Positions 47,787-57,889 are shown, counted from the first letter of the stretch. The stretch: 64,000 nt of DNA from Epiperipatus broadwayi (GCA_028023455.1 JAQFVV010006336.1:822224-886223); one strand, 5' to 3'. Notes: generated by a model from the sequence alone, not told the origin. A program made the numbers and translations.

Positions 47787-47788
<2 letters not shown>
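46449..47788 (-). repeat. Element A 5' LTR, outer part
   Basis: Matches 39,470-40,825. The outermost bases are degraded into the adjacent (TA)n tract (GATCACCATAATATA against GATCATCACATTACA). The 98-codon frame at 46,975-47,271 corresponds to LTR sequence and is not a gene. Confidence 0.8.

Positions 47789-47823
<35 letters not shown>
47789..47823. repeat. (TA)n tract
   Basis: Pure TA run between the right end of element A and the hammerhead-bearing element. Confidence 0.95.
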
Positions 47824-47829
<6 letters not shown>

Positions 47830-47876
47830 CATATTTTGCGGGTTCATCCGTGTTAAAAAACTTTTAATATCAATTT

Positions 47877-47910
47877 ACTGACGTTTCGACTTGATCACAC
47901 AAGCCATCCA
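47877..47910 (-). ncRNA. Degenerate hammerhead-like 3' half (Penelope-like)
   Basis: The minus strand reads GGCTTG, a 6-nt loop, CAAGTC, then GAAA, the palindrome ACGT, and C. This is the order helix II, GAAA, palindromic helix III and cleavage base of a Penelope-type hammerhead. The CUGAUGA half is replaced by an unrelated GATGGATGG-like sequence, so it cannot cleave. Confidence 0.4.
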
Positions 47911-47923
47911 TCTTGTGCTAACA

Positions 47924-48011
47924 ACTATATGGAGAGTGTTGTTTTGTTTTGAATTGTTTAATAACAATTATTGTGCTAGTATGAGATAGTGGTCAAGTGA
48001 TGTTTAGTGGT
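47924..48011 (+). repeat. 88-bp direct repeat, copy 1
   Basis: Identical over 88 positions to 48,390-48,477. It is preceded by ATCTTGTGCTAAC, which reappears inverted (GTTAGCACAAGAT) before copy 2. Confidence 0.98.
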
Positions 48012-48252
48012 TTAACACCAATCCTGCCTAATAGGATAGTGGTGGCTATGGTTGTTAAAGAGCCAAAGACACCAAAATGTATGGGTACTGAATTGAGTTC
48101 AGACCCATATGACTATATAAGCTATTGAGCTTGGATTGAAAATATTAATAGTGTTTTCAATTTCATTCTCATAGTTTTGTAGTTAAATAGAGTTAAAAGG
48201 TGGGTGCTGGAGGGTTGCATTAGATCCTAAGATCTAGGTGCAGTGCTCTCAG

Positions 48253-48311
48253 ATCCAAGGCTCCTCACTGATGAAGGCCACAAGCCAGAAACTAGTCTGG
48301 GGATATTGGAT
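48253..48311 (+). ncRNA. Type I hammerhead ribozyme
   Basis: Helix I is formed by ATCCAA (48,253-48,258) with TTGGAT (48,306-48,311) and TCCTCA (48,262-48,267) with TGGGGA (48,298-48,303), around a small internal loop (GGC/TA). The core CUGAUGA is at 48,268-48,274. Helix II is GGC/GCC (48,276-48,278 and 48,284-48,286) with loop CACAA. GAAA is at 48,288-48,291, followed by the helix III palindrome ACTAGT (48,291-48,296) and cleavage base C at 48,297 (GUC). All invariant core bases are present. The one weakness is the A-A opposition in place of the usual G10.1-C11.1 pair. A very short palindromic helix III is typical of hammerheads in Penelope-like elements and retrozymes, which cleave best as dimers. 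Confidence 0.85.
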
Positions 48312-48389
48312 GAGTAGGCACTAGATAGGGATTTTATGCACAAGCCTTCTGGCATCCATTGATTGCTCTTGTTAGCACAAGATGGCACT

Positions 48390-48477
48390 ACTATATGGAG
48401 AGTGTTGTTTTGTTTTGAATTGTTTAATAACAATTATTGTGCTAGTATGAGATAGTGGTCAAGTGATGTTTAGTGGT
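48390..48477 (+). repeat. 88-bp direct repeat, copy 2
   Basis: Perfect copy of 47,924-48,011, ending directly in the right-hand (TA)n tract. Confidence 0.98.
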
Positions 48478-48494
48478 ATATATATATATATATA

Positions 48495-50840
48495 TAAAAA
48501 TTTGAGATATTTATTTATTTAATTGTGATTATAGAACTTGCCACCATGTTGTTGTACATGCTAGTACTTTGCAAAAATTAATTCCCATTATAGATTTGAT
48601 TCTATGGTAAAAAGAAAGAAATTACTGATGTCTAAAAAGAATAAAGGCAAGTTACAAAAGTTATGTGATATTTTTAATATATTACAATTGTTATCAACGT
48701 CATAGTAGGAATAATATTTCAGTTTAATTTTAATATTAAACTTATAAATACTTTATAAAGTTTTTTAATATAATAAAATAATTTTCACATTAACTAACAT
48801 AATATTCATGCACACTTTTTAGCAAAAATAGTTTGAAAACTTCATTGTTAATACAAGTTAATTTATTGATTTTAGCAATAAAAATGTCTGGTTAAATCTA
48901 ATCTAAAAGTATCTTTTCAATGACAGAAGTTATTTATTAGTAAAAAATCAATAATACTATTTTTATTTAATAAATAAAGCAGCAAAATATCTGTATTTTA
49001 TAAATCAAATGCATTTGATGGATGTGTGTGCATTGGTTTACTGCAAGTCAATAAATGTTATTATTAGTTTCTAATGAATGTTTATTTAGTAAATCCATAA
49101 ATACAATTTGTTATATGAACTAACATACTGAATTAGTGATTTCTAAAATAATATATACAGGATATAATATTAATATTCTTATTATAATTTTTCAAGCAAT
49201 TTATTTTTTTCCACTTAATTATTTCAGCTGGATCTGCAGTTTTATCAGAGATCTGTAAATATTTTATATTATATTGCATTATAATTATTCATAGGCTTAT
49301 TCTGTAGCAAAAACCATTAAATTTTTAAAACTTTATATACATTAATTATAACTACATACCTATAGAATTAAATTTTACATATTAACATATTTCTTATCAT
49401 TATATAACTATTTAAATATATATCTTACATTTTATTTTTGTAAGATTTCATCAATCTCAACCTCTGAAATAAATAAGAGTACATTTAAGAACAAAGAAAT
49501 TAAAAAAACAAACCGTCATTTTAACTTTTATGAGTTTCTATCTCTTTATAATTTGCAATATATAGATCATAACGATAAAGGAAAACATATTTTTATTTTG
49601 CACATTAATTCAAAACTTGATTTAATTAATTAAAAAACTATCATTATTTAACTACTGTCGCTACAAAGTCAATATTCAATTTACGTTCTCAACAATATTT
49701 TTATAACGTAAATATGAAATAGTTAAAATTTTTAAACATAAGTAAATAAAACCCACCTATTTTAAAAAACAAACTTAAAAATATTACATAGATTCCCTAG
49801 AGGACAAGAATAAGGGGGGGGGAGCAATTTGATGCGAAATATTATTTATTGTATTTTTTTTTTTTATAAATTCTACACTTAAATTTTTGTAATTTTAAAT
49901 TAATTTTTATAAATGTTAAATAATTAAATGTTTAACGCTGAGTAAAAAAAGATAATCTATTTGTAAGCCTACAACAATTCAAAATATTTCACAGACCTCT
50001 GGAGAACCAGAATACTGAAAAAATATGGTTTTAGCTATTTGATACTTTATCAGACATTTTTTTTTTTTTTTTATCAATTTCACATTGCTAAATTTTTATA
50101 ATATTTTAATTTAAGTCATTTTTCTTTGCTTTAAATATTAAATATTAAATTTTTTAAAGCTGAATATTTTTTTTTTCTATTTGCAAATAACAAATAAAAA
50201 TAATACACAGGTGACTCTAGTAATATAATACATTTTGTTGTATAGTTCTTCATAGATAAAAGAAAATGAAATTGTTTGAAAAAGTTAAAAAAAAGAGAAA
50301 TGCTTATTATATTAATTGAGCAATAAAGAGATAGTGAAGACATTGAATCATTATATAGTATATACAAAGTTACAATAAACATTTTACATATTAACCACAA
50401 TCATATAGCACCCTAATATAATAATCATTTAACAATAAACAAATTATATTATCTATAAAAATATTTATATAGTCGTATTTTTTTAAGTATTATTATAAAA
50501 ATAAAATCTTGCCTTCCATTACATTTTTTTATCTGTTACTAGATAAAGATTTTAGATAAGACATCATCTTTAGATTCTAATTCTTAATTTAAATTATGTC
50601 CAGCATAATAAAATGTTAAGGTGTACATTCATATGAAAAAATAAAAAATATAAATAATTCTATTCAAAACAGATGTAAAAGTTTAACATGTACAATAGTT
50701 TTTGTTCTAAATTAAATATAAAAAAGATATTTATGTGATGGCTGTGATATAATGTAAAATAGCATTTTAAATGAAGTTAGAAAATTTTAAACATAAATTA
50801 TATTTACCAAAATGTCTGTTACTCATTGAAACAATCCCTC
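48495..50840. other. AT-rich sequence, no gene
   Basis: No supported coding frame. A G9 homopolymer near 49,812-49,820 is unusual for the region. Two diverged copies of repeat R2 lie at about 49,850-49,990 and 50,055-50,205. The 89-codon minus-strand frame at 50,131-50,400 is low-complexity and hydrophobic, with no recognised domain. Confidence 0.5.
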
Positions 50841-50869
50841 TTTCAAAAATCCTTAAATAACACAATAAA

Positions 50870-53800
50870 CTCATCTATTTCTTAATCCATATTATCAAAT
50901 TATTTTTCTATTCATGCCTCTTTTTTTTCTCCTATCCAATTTTAATATATGCTGTTTCAATAGTTTCACTATTCTGTTCTCTTTTTTCCAATTTTGTTAT
51001 GATGACCTAAATAAAAAAAAGTCATAAATATCTGATACTTTTATTCTCCTTGTCTTTAAATTCATTCCATACTCTATATAATTTATGATTCTCTTTTAAT
51101 ATCCTACAATTTAAAAATAAATATTCATTACTCTGTGTCTAATTCCAAATATCTGCAAAACAAATTCTTATTTCATTTTTGCCTTATTTACAAAATATAT
51201 AAAGCTTTTTTTTTTTGCACAGAATGACAAACTTTTATGTTATTATACATTTTTTCACATTTTATATAATTTTGTTCTTATTTTATTCCATATTGTTTTA
51301 TTTATTTTTCACAATTTTAATTTTTTTTCTTTAACAAATTTATCTATTCTCTTTTCTTACTCCTTATAATTATTATTTGTTGTAAAAATAGTTGGCAATA
51401 AATTGTCTAAGTATAAACTTTGCATATTACAAACCTCACTGTGCCTCTTATCTTATTCATACAGTCCAACTAAATCCCATTTTTAATAATCTATTTTTAT
51501 TCATATATTAAATCTTCCAAAAATTTTAAATTCACTTTTGAATTCTTTTTTTAAAAAGTTCATCCATTTGATCTTAAAATCTTACTAACTGTCCTCAATT
51601 AACCACATAATATATATCTCTCTATTTTTATCTAACAATGTCTGAGTTATCTAGAAAATAAAAAGTCCATTGTTTTCTATTTTAAAACATGCATTATCAA
51701 TCTTTTCCAAATAAATCTACATATTATCTCATATTACATGAGAAGCTTAATATATATTTAGTTAATACTATTCTAATTTTATTCACAACTATTTGTATTT
51801 TTTTTTCCATTTTATGTAGTACTTAAATATCTACACTGCTCCATTTTTTCAAGACAAATATATCCCATTTTTAATCTTTGTTTACTTTTCCCATCACATA
51901 TTAACATCTTATATTTTTCGTTATTCAATTTAATTTTTATACTTCTTTCTACCTCTCCATACTTTAAATTTCTTATTTTTTATGCAGTTGCAAATAATAC
52001 CAAATCATCTTGAAAATGGGTTGCTATATTATATACTTTTTTGGTTCCAGTTATAAGATCTACATCTTCATTCCTAATGTTTTACTCTCAAATTTCAATT
52101 CTCTTAGAAATAAAATAAATAATAAAAATAATAAATGACATCTTTGTTTCAATACACTCTCACATTTAACTTCACCGAATCTATAATCATTAAGTGGTAT
52201 TTATAAAAACTATTCTTGCAAAGATTTTTATTTATTTTTAACAATCGTTAATATATTGACATATTTTCACGATTTTTTTCAAATCCATTTCTATCCAATC
52301 TATCATAATCATTTATTGTATCTAAATATGCAATAAATAATGATCCATTTTTCTTATAAGATAAATAAAATGTAATAAATAAATAATTGTCTATCTTTCT
52401 CTATCCATTAATATATACAATAAATTTTGCATATGTATGTTGATATCTATTACAAAGTATGTAATTATTCTTTGAAATTTTTGACTTTGCATTAGTTTAA
52501 TATATTTTCTGTATTGTCCACCATAATCATTAATGCCTATATATGTAAATAATTGATAAACTACAGAAGTCTATATTTAGTAAATAACTAAAATCTTTTA
52601 TAAATAATAATCTAATTATTACATCCTTCCATTAATCGGGAATTTTATTATCAATTTTCTTATATTTATTATTTTATCTGCCATATTGTCTAATTTTCTG
52701 GATTATATTTTGTTGCAATCCATCTACTAGTCTATTCAATTCTTCATCCATTAGTCTATTTATCTCATAAATTAAGCTCTAATAAATCATATTTACTTAA
52801 CAATTCTTCACTCAAAAATTTCACTACAATTTCATTAAGTATTTTTTCAATGTTTTTATCTTTACATTTACTTCTCCTTGCATTGAATATGGTAACATCT
52901 TTTTATTTCTTTTTCCTTTATATATCTCCAAAACTTGTCACAATTCTCCCATTCCACACAGTTGATTTCTGTATTAATTTATTATGTTTACCCCATTTCC
53001 ACCTTCATTTTATTATTTCTATTTTTTTTAGCTAATCCTTCTCAACTTTAATCACTCTTTTTCTATTTATTTATTAATAGTATTTTTATAATCCCTGCCT
53101 GCTTTCCTTCTTTTTTATATTTTTTTTACGATTTTCATAATTAACTGAAATACTCATTTTTAATTTTCTTCTCTCTGTCATCTATTCTTTATAAGTTTAA
53201 AATGATTATATTTCATAATTGTTTCCAAGATACTAATAGAAATAATCAATCTAAAGTTGTTTATTTTTTATTTATTTTTCTCAAGTTGCTATAAATGAAA
53301 TTGTTTACTTTTTTGGATACTTATAATTTTATCAATATAAATTATTATTATTATTACAATCTTTTTTAGTTTCATAATTTTATTTATTCTTTCTAATTTC
53401 CCTTTAGATCAATAGTATACTTCAGATTCTATCTCATCCATATAAACTTATCATTGCATATTTTACATAAATTGTCACCTTTTAATATAACTTTCTCACA
53501 AAGTCCTGATTATATCAAATTCATTTTTATGATTATTCATTCATATAATTTATAATTAATATTTTTTAATTATTATATATAATCACTTTTATGTATCTGT
53601 ATAAACATTTTCAAATACTCTTATTCCATTCTTTTATATTCTCCCCACTTCCAATTGATAATTATAATATATCACACATTTCTTTCCTTTCACCTAAATT
53701 CATTCTAATTTACATAAATTCTTTAATAAGATGTCCTGCTTAAAATAAGTTGTATATCTACTCCTTTATCTTTTTGTATTTTTTTCATGATATCTTTGAA

Positions 53801-54150
53801 GATGTGATTTTTCTTCATATCTCAAATATATTTTTATAGGCTTAACAAATCTAGTTTTTTTGTATGTAAAAATTTCCAATTCTTTGCACATTTATGATAA
53901 CTATTTTTATATTAATACTCTTGTAATTTTTTTTTAAATATTATTTTTCTATAACTATTTTCAAACATCTTCTGTAAATAATTTTTTGACCTTATGTTCT
54001 TCATTATTTTATACTCGCCCTCATTATCTTTTATCTTATTCATATCCTAAATGAAAAAAACAACATCCTTTTCCATTTCATGTCTGTCCCCAATATTGCA
54101 TCTTTTTTTATCTGCATACACCAATCCACTTTTTTAGTTTAATGGATAAT
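50870..54150 (-). pseudogene. Decayed LINE (non-LTR retrotransposon) ORF2
   Basis: Minus-strand frames, interrupted by many stops and shifts, show in order a KIPD-stop-WKDVI block near 52,625-52,655 (RT start region, compare IP-EWK-G-I). Next is IAYLDTINDYDRLDRNGF near 52,270-52,345 (RT motif A, compare AF-DL-KAYDRV-R). Then comes HFQDDLVLFATA near 51,983-52,032 (motif C, FADDLVLFA with A changed to Q). LEKMEQCRYLSTT follows near 51,830-51,870 (compare YLGS) and a C-terminal NEYLFLNCRIL near 51,100-51,140 (zinc-knuckle region). The part above 52,700 may hold the endonuclease but is unreadable. The strongly C-over-G plus strand supports a minus-strand sense. This is a different family from the 2.4-kb LINE. 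Confidence 0.7.
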
Positions 54151-54154
54151 AAAA

Positions 54155-54808
54155 TTTATTATAAATTAACTCACTGATATTTAACCAACATTTATGTTCT
54201 TTTAAATAAATCTATATTTTTAAGAAATGTATACTTCATATCTAAAAATTAATACCATTCTTTTCACACAAACATGCATTGAAAAAAAACATACTTTTCA
54301 AAAACCTGCTCCTACAAATAAAACATTTTTTAATAAATTTATTTAATAATTGTATATTAGAAGAGTCTTCCATCTATTTGCTACAGTCATGAATAGGTCT
54401 CCAAATCTAGGGGAAATATGGCATTTTTTCAGATTAAGCTTAAGATTTTTTTTGGTATTTATCCAAAAACTCAACCAGATATCTAATTATTGGTCAATAA
54501 ATGCACATCTATCCAATATTAATTAGATGATAGTGCAAGAAAGAAAAACTTTAAAAATTTAACTTCTGTTATGTAACTATCTGATGAGTATTATTTCTTT
54601 TTAACTATTACTTTCTAGAAAGATACTGGCCTTTGTCTTGTAATAGATTATTTAACGATTATTTAATTTTTTTAATGGAAAGCTGACATTTTAAAGTATT
54701 AGTTGACAAAAACTACAAAGATAGTTGAAAGAGCTTCTAAGTGACGGTTATAGATATATTTTATAAACTTTTAAATACTGTATTTTCTAATATTTATTTA
54801 TAAATTTA
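54155..54808. other. AT-rich spacer, nothing recognised
   Basis: No supported frame or repeat partner. Confidence 0.55.
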
Positions 54809-54837
54809 CACACACACACACATATATATATATATAT
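54809..54837. repeat. (CA)n-(TA)n microsatellite at the left edge of B2
   Basis: CA run followed by TA run, ending exactly at the TGTTACAA start of element B2. The same arrangement precedes the TGTAATGGGC scrap at 2399. Confidence 0.93.
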
Positions 54838-55281
54838 TGTTACAATATACAAATATGTCATTAAATTAATTTAAAATAAAATCTTAAGGTTTACAAATAA
54901 AAATAAATGTGTTAAAAAGAAAAAAACTAAACGCTAAAATTAAAATGTTTGTTAACGTATAACGTATATGTTATATTCGCAAAGATACTAAACTTTAAAA
55001 ATATTTTTTTTTTGTAAATAAAAAAAGGTATTTGAACGTATTTTTTTTATAAAAAAAAGATTTAAATATAAAAATAGTTTAAAAAAGAAATGACATAAGT
55101 AAAAATAAAAGCAGGTATTAATTAATTCCTGTAATCTGTAAATGGAAATGATTGTTTATTAATTATCCAAAAGCTGTGTAATTAAAAAGTCAGATGAAAA
55201 ATAGATAAGAGAAGAAAGAGATTTTAGCTTGACCAATGGAAGCAAATAAAGGCCCAGACCATAATGAAAAAAATGGAACAG

Positions 55282-55323
55282 TGACGTTTTTGTTCATGGA
55301 ATCCATAGGAGGACTATAAAAAG
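55282..55323 (+). promoter_or_regulatory. Putative LTR promoter of element B2
   Basis: TGACGT at 55,282 and TATAAAAAG at 55,315-55,323, with a CCAAT at about 55,233 upstream. Spacing is as in copy 1 to within a base or two. Confidence 0.6.
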
Positions 55324-55730
55324 AAAAAAAACTGAGTTCCAGTGAGTTTTCGAACTTGATTTGGGGAGATGAACGACAAGACACACTTGTCGTCCTCTCT
55401 CATTTAAAAAAAAAAAAAATGAAAAGACTGTGATACCAGAATGGAACCAGCTAATGCCACCTCCAGAACATTATTTTCCAATGGAGATGACGCGGGAATT
55501 AAAAAACAGGAACCTGGACTCTTCTACCATACGCTATATTGACATGAACTCTAAATTTAAAAATAATTAAGAACTTTTGTTCATGCTTATGAACTTCTAT
55601 CTGACTTTTAAGTTTAAAATCAATTGATAATGTGTAATTTTATATATATGTTTGCGCTTGATAAAAAAATCATTTCCATTTATTATTTTATTTGTATTAA
55701 TATTTATTGTTTAAATTTTAAATGAGGGAA

Positions 55731-55990
55731 TTTAAGGTTGGGTATAGACGTTGCATAGATTCGTTAGCGGTTGATAATGTTGTGGTTTTCACATTCGATT
55801 AAAATATATAAGTCAACGATGTCACTGCAAGCATCTTATGATGAATGCTATTGGGTTTTGTGTATTCCCTATGCAATTGACATTATCGATGATTTTGTAT
55901 TTTGATCAGTTGTGTTTATTTTGAAATGTTTTTAACCATGGAATCTGTGCAGCCGATCTATACTTGACATTATAAAACAAATTATATAAA
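55731..55990 (+). repeat. Module Y of element B (copy 2)
   Basis: Matches 32,044-32,375 with an internal shortening of about 60 bp. Confidence 0.75.
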
Positions 55991-56016
55991 ATTCATCTGT
56001 GCAAACGTATTTAAAT

Positions 56017-56530
56017 GTTAAATTTAAGTTGGGCGTGAATGGCTATATAGTTTTGTAAAGTTATATTAAGGGAGGGTAATCTTATGTTATTCATTTCGTA
56101 GTTGAATTGGCTCAATGGATTGGATATATTTGTGTAATTAGTAGATGTAGTATGAGATCCGCTACCAGCAGGATTGCATATATATGCCACACACCTTCTG
56201 TTTGCCTATGGATGGGTTTGTAAGATAACAAAGGACTGCAATCCATTCCTATGGAGTTTTATGTTTATTGTTCTACTCACCAACAGATGTAGCATTCCTG
56301 TTGGTGGAGAGACAATGTCTTCTCTAACTCTACTTACTGTTCAGACATACATTCCTGACAGTATAGTATTTTGTGTTGTCGTATTTTCATGCTACATTGA
56401 ATACATAAATGTATCAGATGGATTGACGCCAGTTTGACTGCGAACTTTTTGGCCTAAGGTTAAATAAGGGATAGAATATTTTCTTTTCAAATACAATCTA
56501 TAGAGTCTATTCATACTCGACTCACTAAAT
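56017..56530 (+). repeat. Module X of element B (copy 2)
   Basis: Matches 31,558-32,036, including GATTGGATATATT and the GACTGCGAACTTTT-GGCC block. Confidence 0.75.
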
Positions 56531-56833
56531 AAATATTAAACTCACTATTGAAATCTATTTAAATGTAAAATTAAAGATTAATATAAACATCTAAAATGTT
56601 AAACTTATTCCTCGAATTAGAATGATTGTATATGTGCGTAAATAAATATTTTTATGTGTTAATTTCTGGCAGTGGCTTTTATTTTTTTTATATTTGAGAT
56701 ATAAAGTTATATTTTATAATCTCTGCTGTTCCACTGAGCTAGTGACTTGGGCTAATGATCTAAATATTTAAATAAAGTGGAATCTTAACAGCACGTATCT
56801 GCCTACTCTATAAATTTTTCTAGGTTTAAATGC

Positions 56834-56845
56834 CTAGATGGCGCC
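56834..56845 (+). promoter_or_regulatory. CTCF-core-like 12-mer at the end of B2
   Basis: CTAGATGGCGCC, identical to the site in copy 1 and matching SYAGRKGGCRSY at all 12 positions. Confidence 0.45.
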
Positions 56846-56904
56846 CTGTAGATCAGATATCGTAGATTGCAGTTAGACTCGATCTTAACTTCATTTCGAT
56901 CCTT

Positions 56905-57430
56905 ATAATATATATATATTGTAGCAAGGTATATATCTGTGAAATTGGTAGTCAATTGTTCTGTATAAAAAATAAAAACAATATATTTAAGAATAGAGAT
57001 TATGCATTACTTATATACTAAATGCATTGGCATACTAACACCATTTATTGACCAAATAATAGTTAATCAAAAGACATCAATCATTTCTTTTAATTTTTTA
57101 ACCTATGTCATATTATTTATTGTTGGCTATATAAGAATATAAATATCCTTTTTGCAAGTGTGGGTTCATTATTTATATAAATCTTCAATTATTTCTTAAT
57201 ATTACAAACAGGAATAATATAATTTTATCTTTTTTTTGATACAATAGATTTGTAAAAATCAGTTATTTTAAGAAATTGTTTCATTATTTTTTTTCCAAAT
57301 TTTTTCTTTTTTTTCTTAAAATACAATAAAAAATTAAGTTTTAAATCTTGCATACACCATTAGCTGAAAAATCAAGAATAAATCTTTTAAAACAAACAAC
57401 ATTTTTGCATTTTAGTGAAAACACATTTTT
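56905..57430. other. AT-rich spacer, nothing firm
   Basis: Begins with a (TA)n tract followed by TGTAGCAAGG, which could be another LTR-like start but has no partner in the window. Confidence 0.5.
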
Positions 57431-57443
57431 AATAAATTTTAAT

Positions 57444-57843
57444 AATAGTTTTAACAAGGCTGTAAACCTTAGCAATGAGCGTCTGAAAAAATCATCACTA
57501 GGGACCTCTGTAGGTCTTTAAAACACATGCTTACGCTATGAAGAAAAGAGAGAATCCCTTCTTTACTTCGACCTACTTTTATATATAAATAGGTGAAGCA
57601 GAAGTGTTTTGATCTAAGAGTGTGAAGCTATTAAATACTTCACTAATTAAGTCCACAATTCTTATAATACATTAATACTCGCGAAATCTTACGATTTACT
57701 ACGAGTTAATGAAAAGATATTATAGTAAGAAATATATTACGATAATTTAAAGTTGTAATTATAAATTTATTAAACGCTCACTATTATTTCAGTAATAGTT
57801 TTAACAAGGCTGTAAACCTTAGCAATGAGCGTCTGAAAAAATG
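57444..57843. mobile_element. 400-bp insertion F1 with 13-bp target duplication
   Basis: Flanked by AATAAATTTTAAT (57,431-57,443 and 57,844-57,856). It contains two copies of the 42-bp inverted-repeat family at 350-bp spacing (57,443-57,484 and 57,793-57,834). An inverted stub TTAAACGCTCA at 57,770 lies just before the second copy. A TATATAAATAGG-like TATA motif sits near 57,590. There is no coding frame. A 13-bp duplication suggests target-primed integration, but the family is not recognised. Confidence 0.55.
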
Positions 57844-57889
57844 AATAAATTTTAATGTGAATTTTTTCTACAGTACAGGCTTTTTCATA

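Larger units (their letters stand above)
32807..47788 (-). mobile_element. Element A: gypsy-like LTR retrotransposon with insertions in both LTRs
   Basis: In minus-strand sense the order is 5' LTR (47,788 to 44,403, split by element D), primer binding site (44,397-44,380), gag (43,345-42,006), an untranslated or decayed stretch, polypurine tract (40,837-40,826) and 3' LTR (40,825 to 32,807, split by element C). Without the insertions both LTRs are about 1.76 kb, and they differ at a few percent of positions. No protease, RT, RNase H or integrase could be recognised in the 3.6-kb interior, so this copy is either deleted or a non-autonomous gag-only family. Its outer ends adjoin (TA)n tracts. 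Confidence 0.8.
47826..48477 (+). mobile_element. Small hammerhead-bearing element (retrozyme / Penelope-like terminus)
   Basis: About 650 bp bounded by (TA)n on both sides (47,789-47,823 and 48,478-48,494). It contains two identical 88-bp direct repeats (47,924-48,011 and 48,390-48,477) at 466-bp spacing and a type I hammerhead ribozyme between them. The segment before the first repeat (near 47,877-47,910) resembles a Penelope-like terminus on the opposite strand. There is no coding frame of note. Metazoan retrozymes are small non-coding elements made of tandem units of a few hundred bp with type I hammerheads, thought to be moved by Penelope-like enzymes; this copy would be 1.2 units long. 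A truncated Penelope-like element is the alternative. Confidence 0.65.
54838..56900 (+). mobile_element. LTR-type element B, copy 2
   Basis: Shares with 29,521-32,785 the CRE-TATA promoter block, modules X and Y, the block CTCTGCTGTTCCACTGAGC, the CTAGATGGCGCC 12-mer and a final GATC-TTATAATATATA passing into (TA)n. Modules appear here as Y (55,731-55,990) then X (56,017-56,530), the reverse of copy 1. About 1.1 kb of copy 1 is absent. There is no gag or pol; the 87-codon frame at 56,174-56,437 is module X and is broken in copy 1. Confidence 0.65.

Noticed and set aside
50131-50400. 89-codon minus-strand hydrophobic frame
   Set aside because: T- and A-rich low complexity, with no start context, domain or repeat partner.
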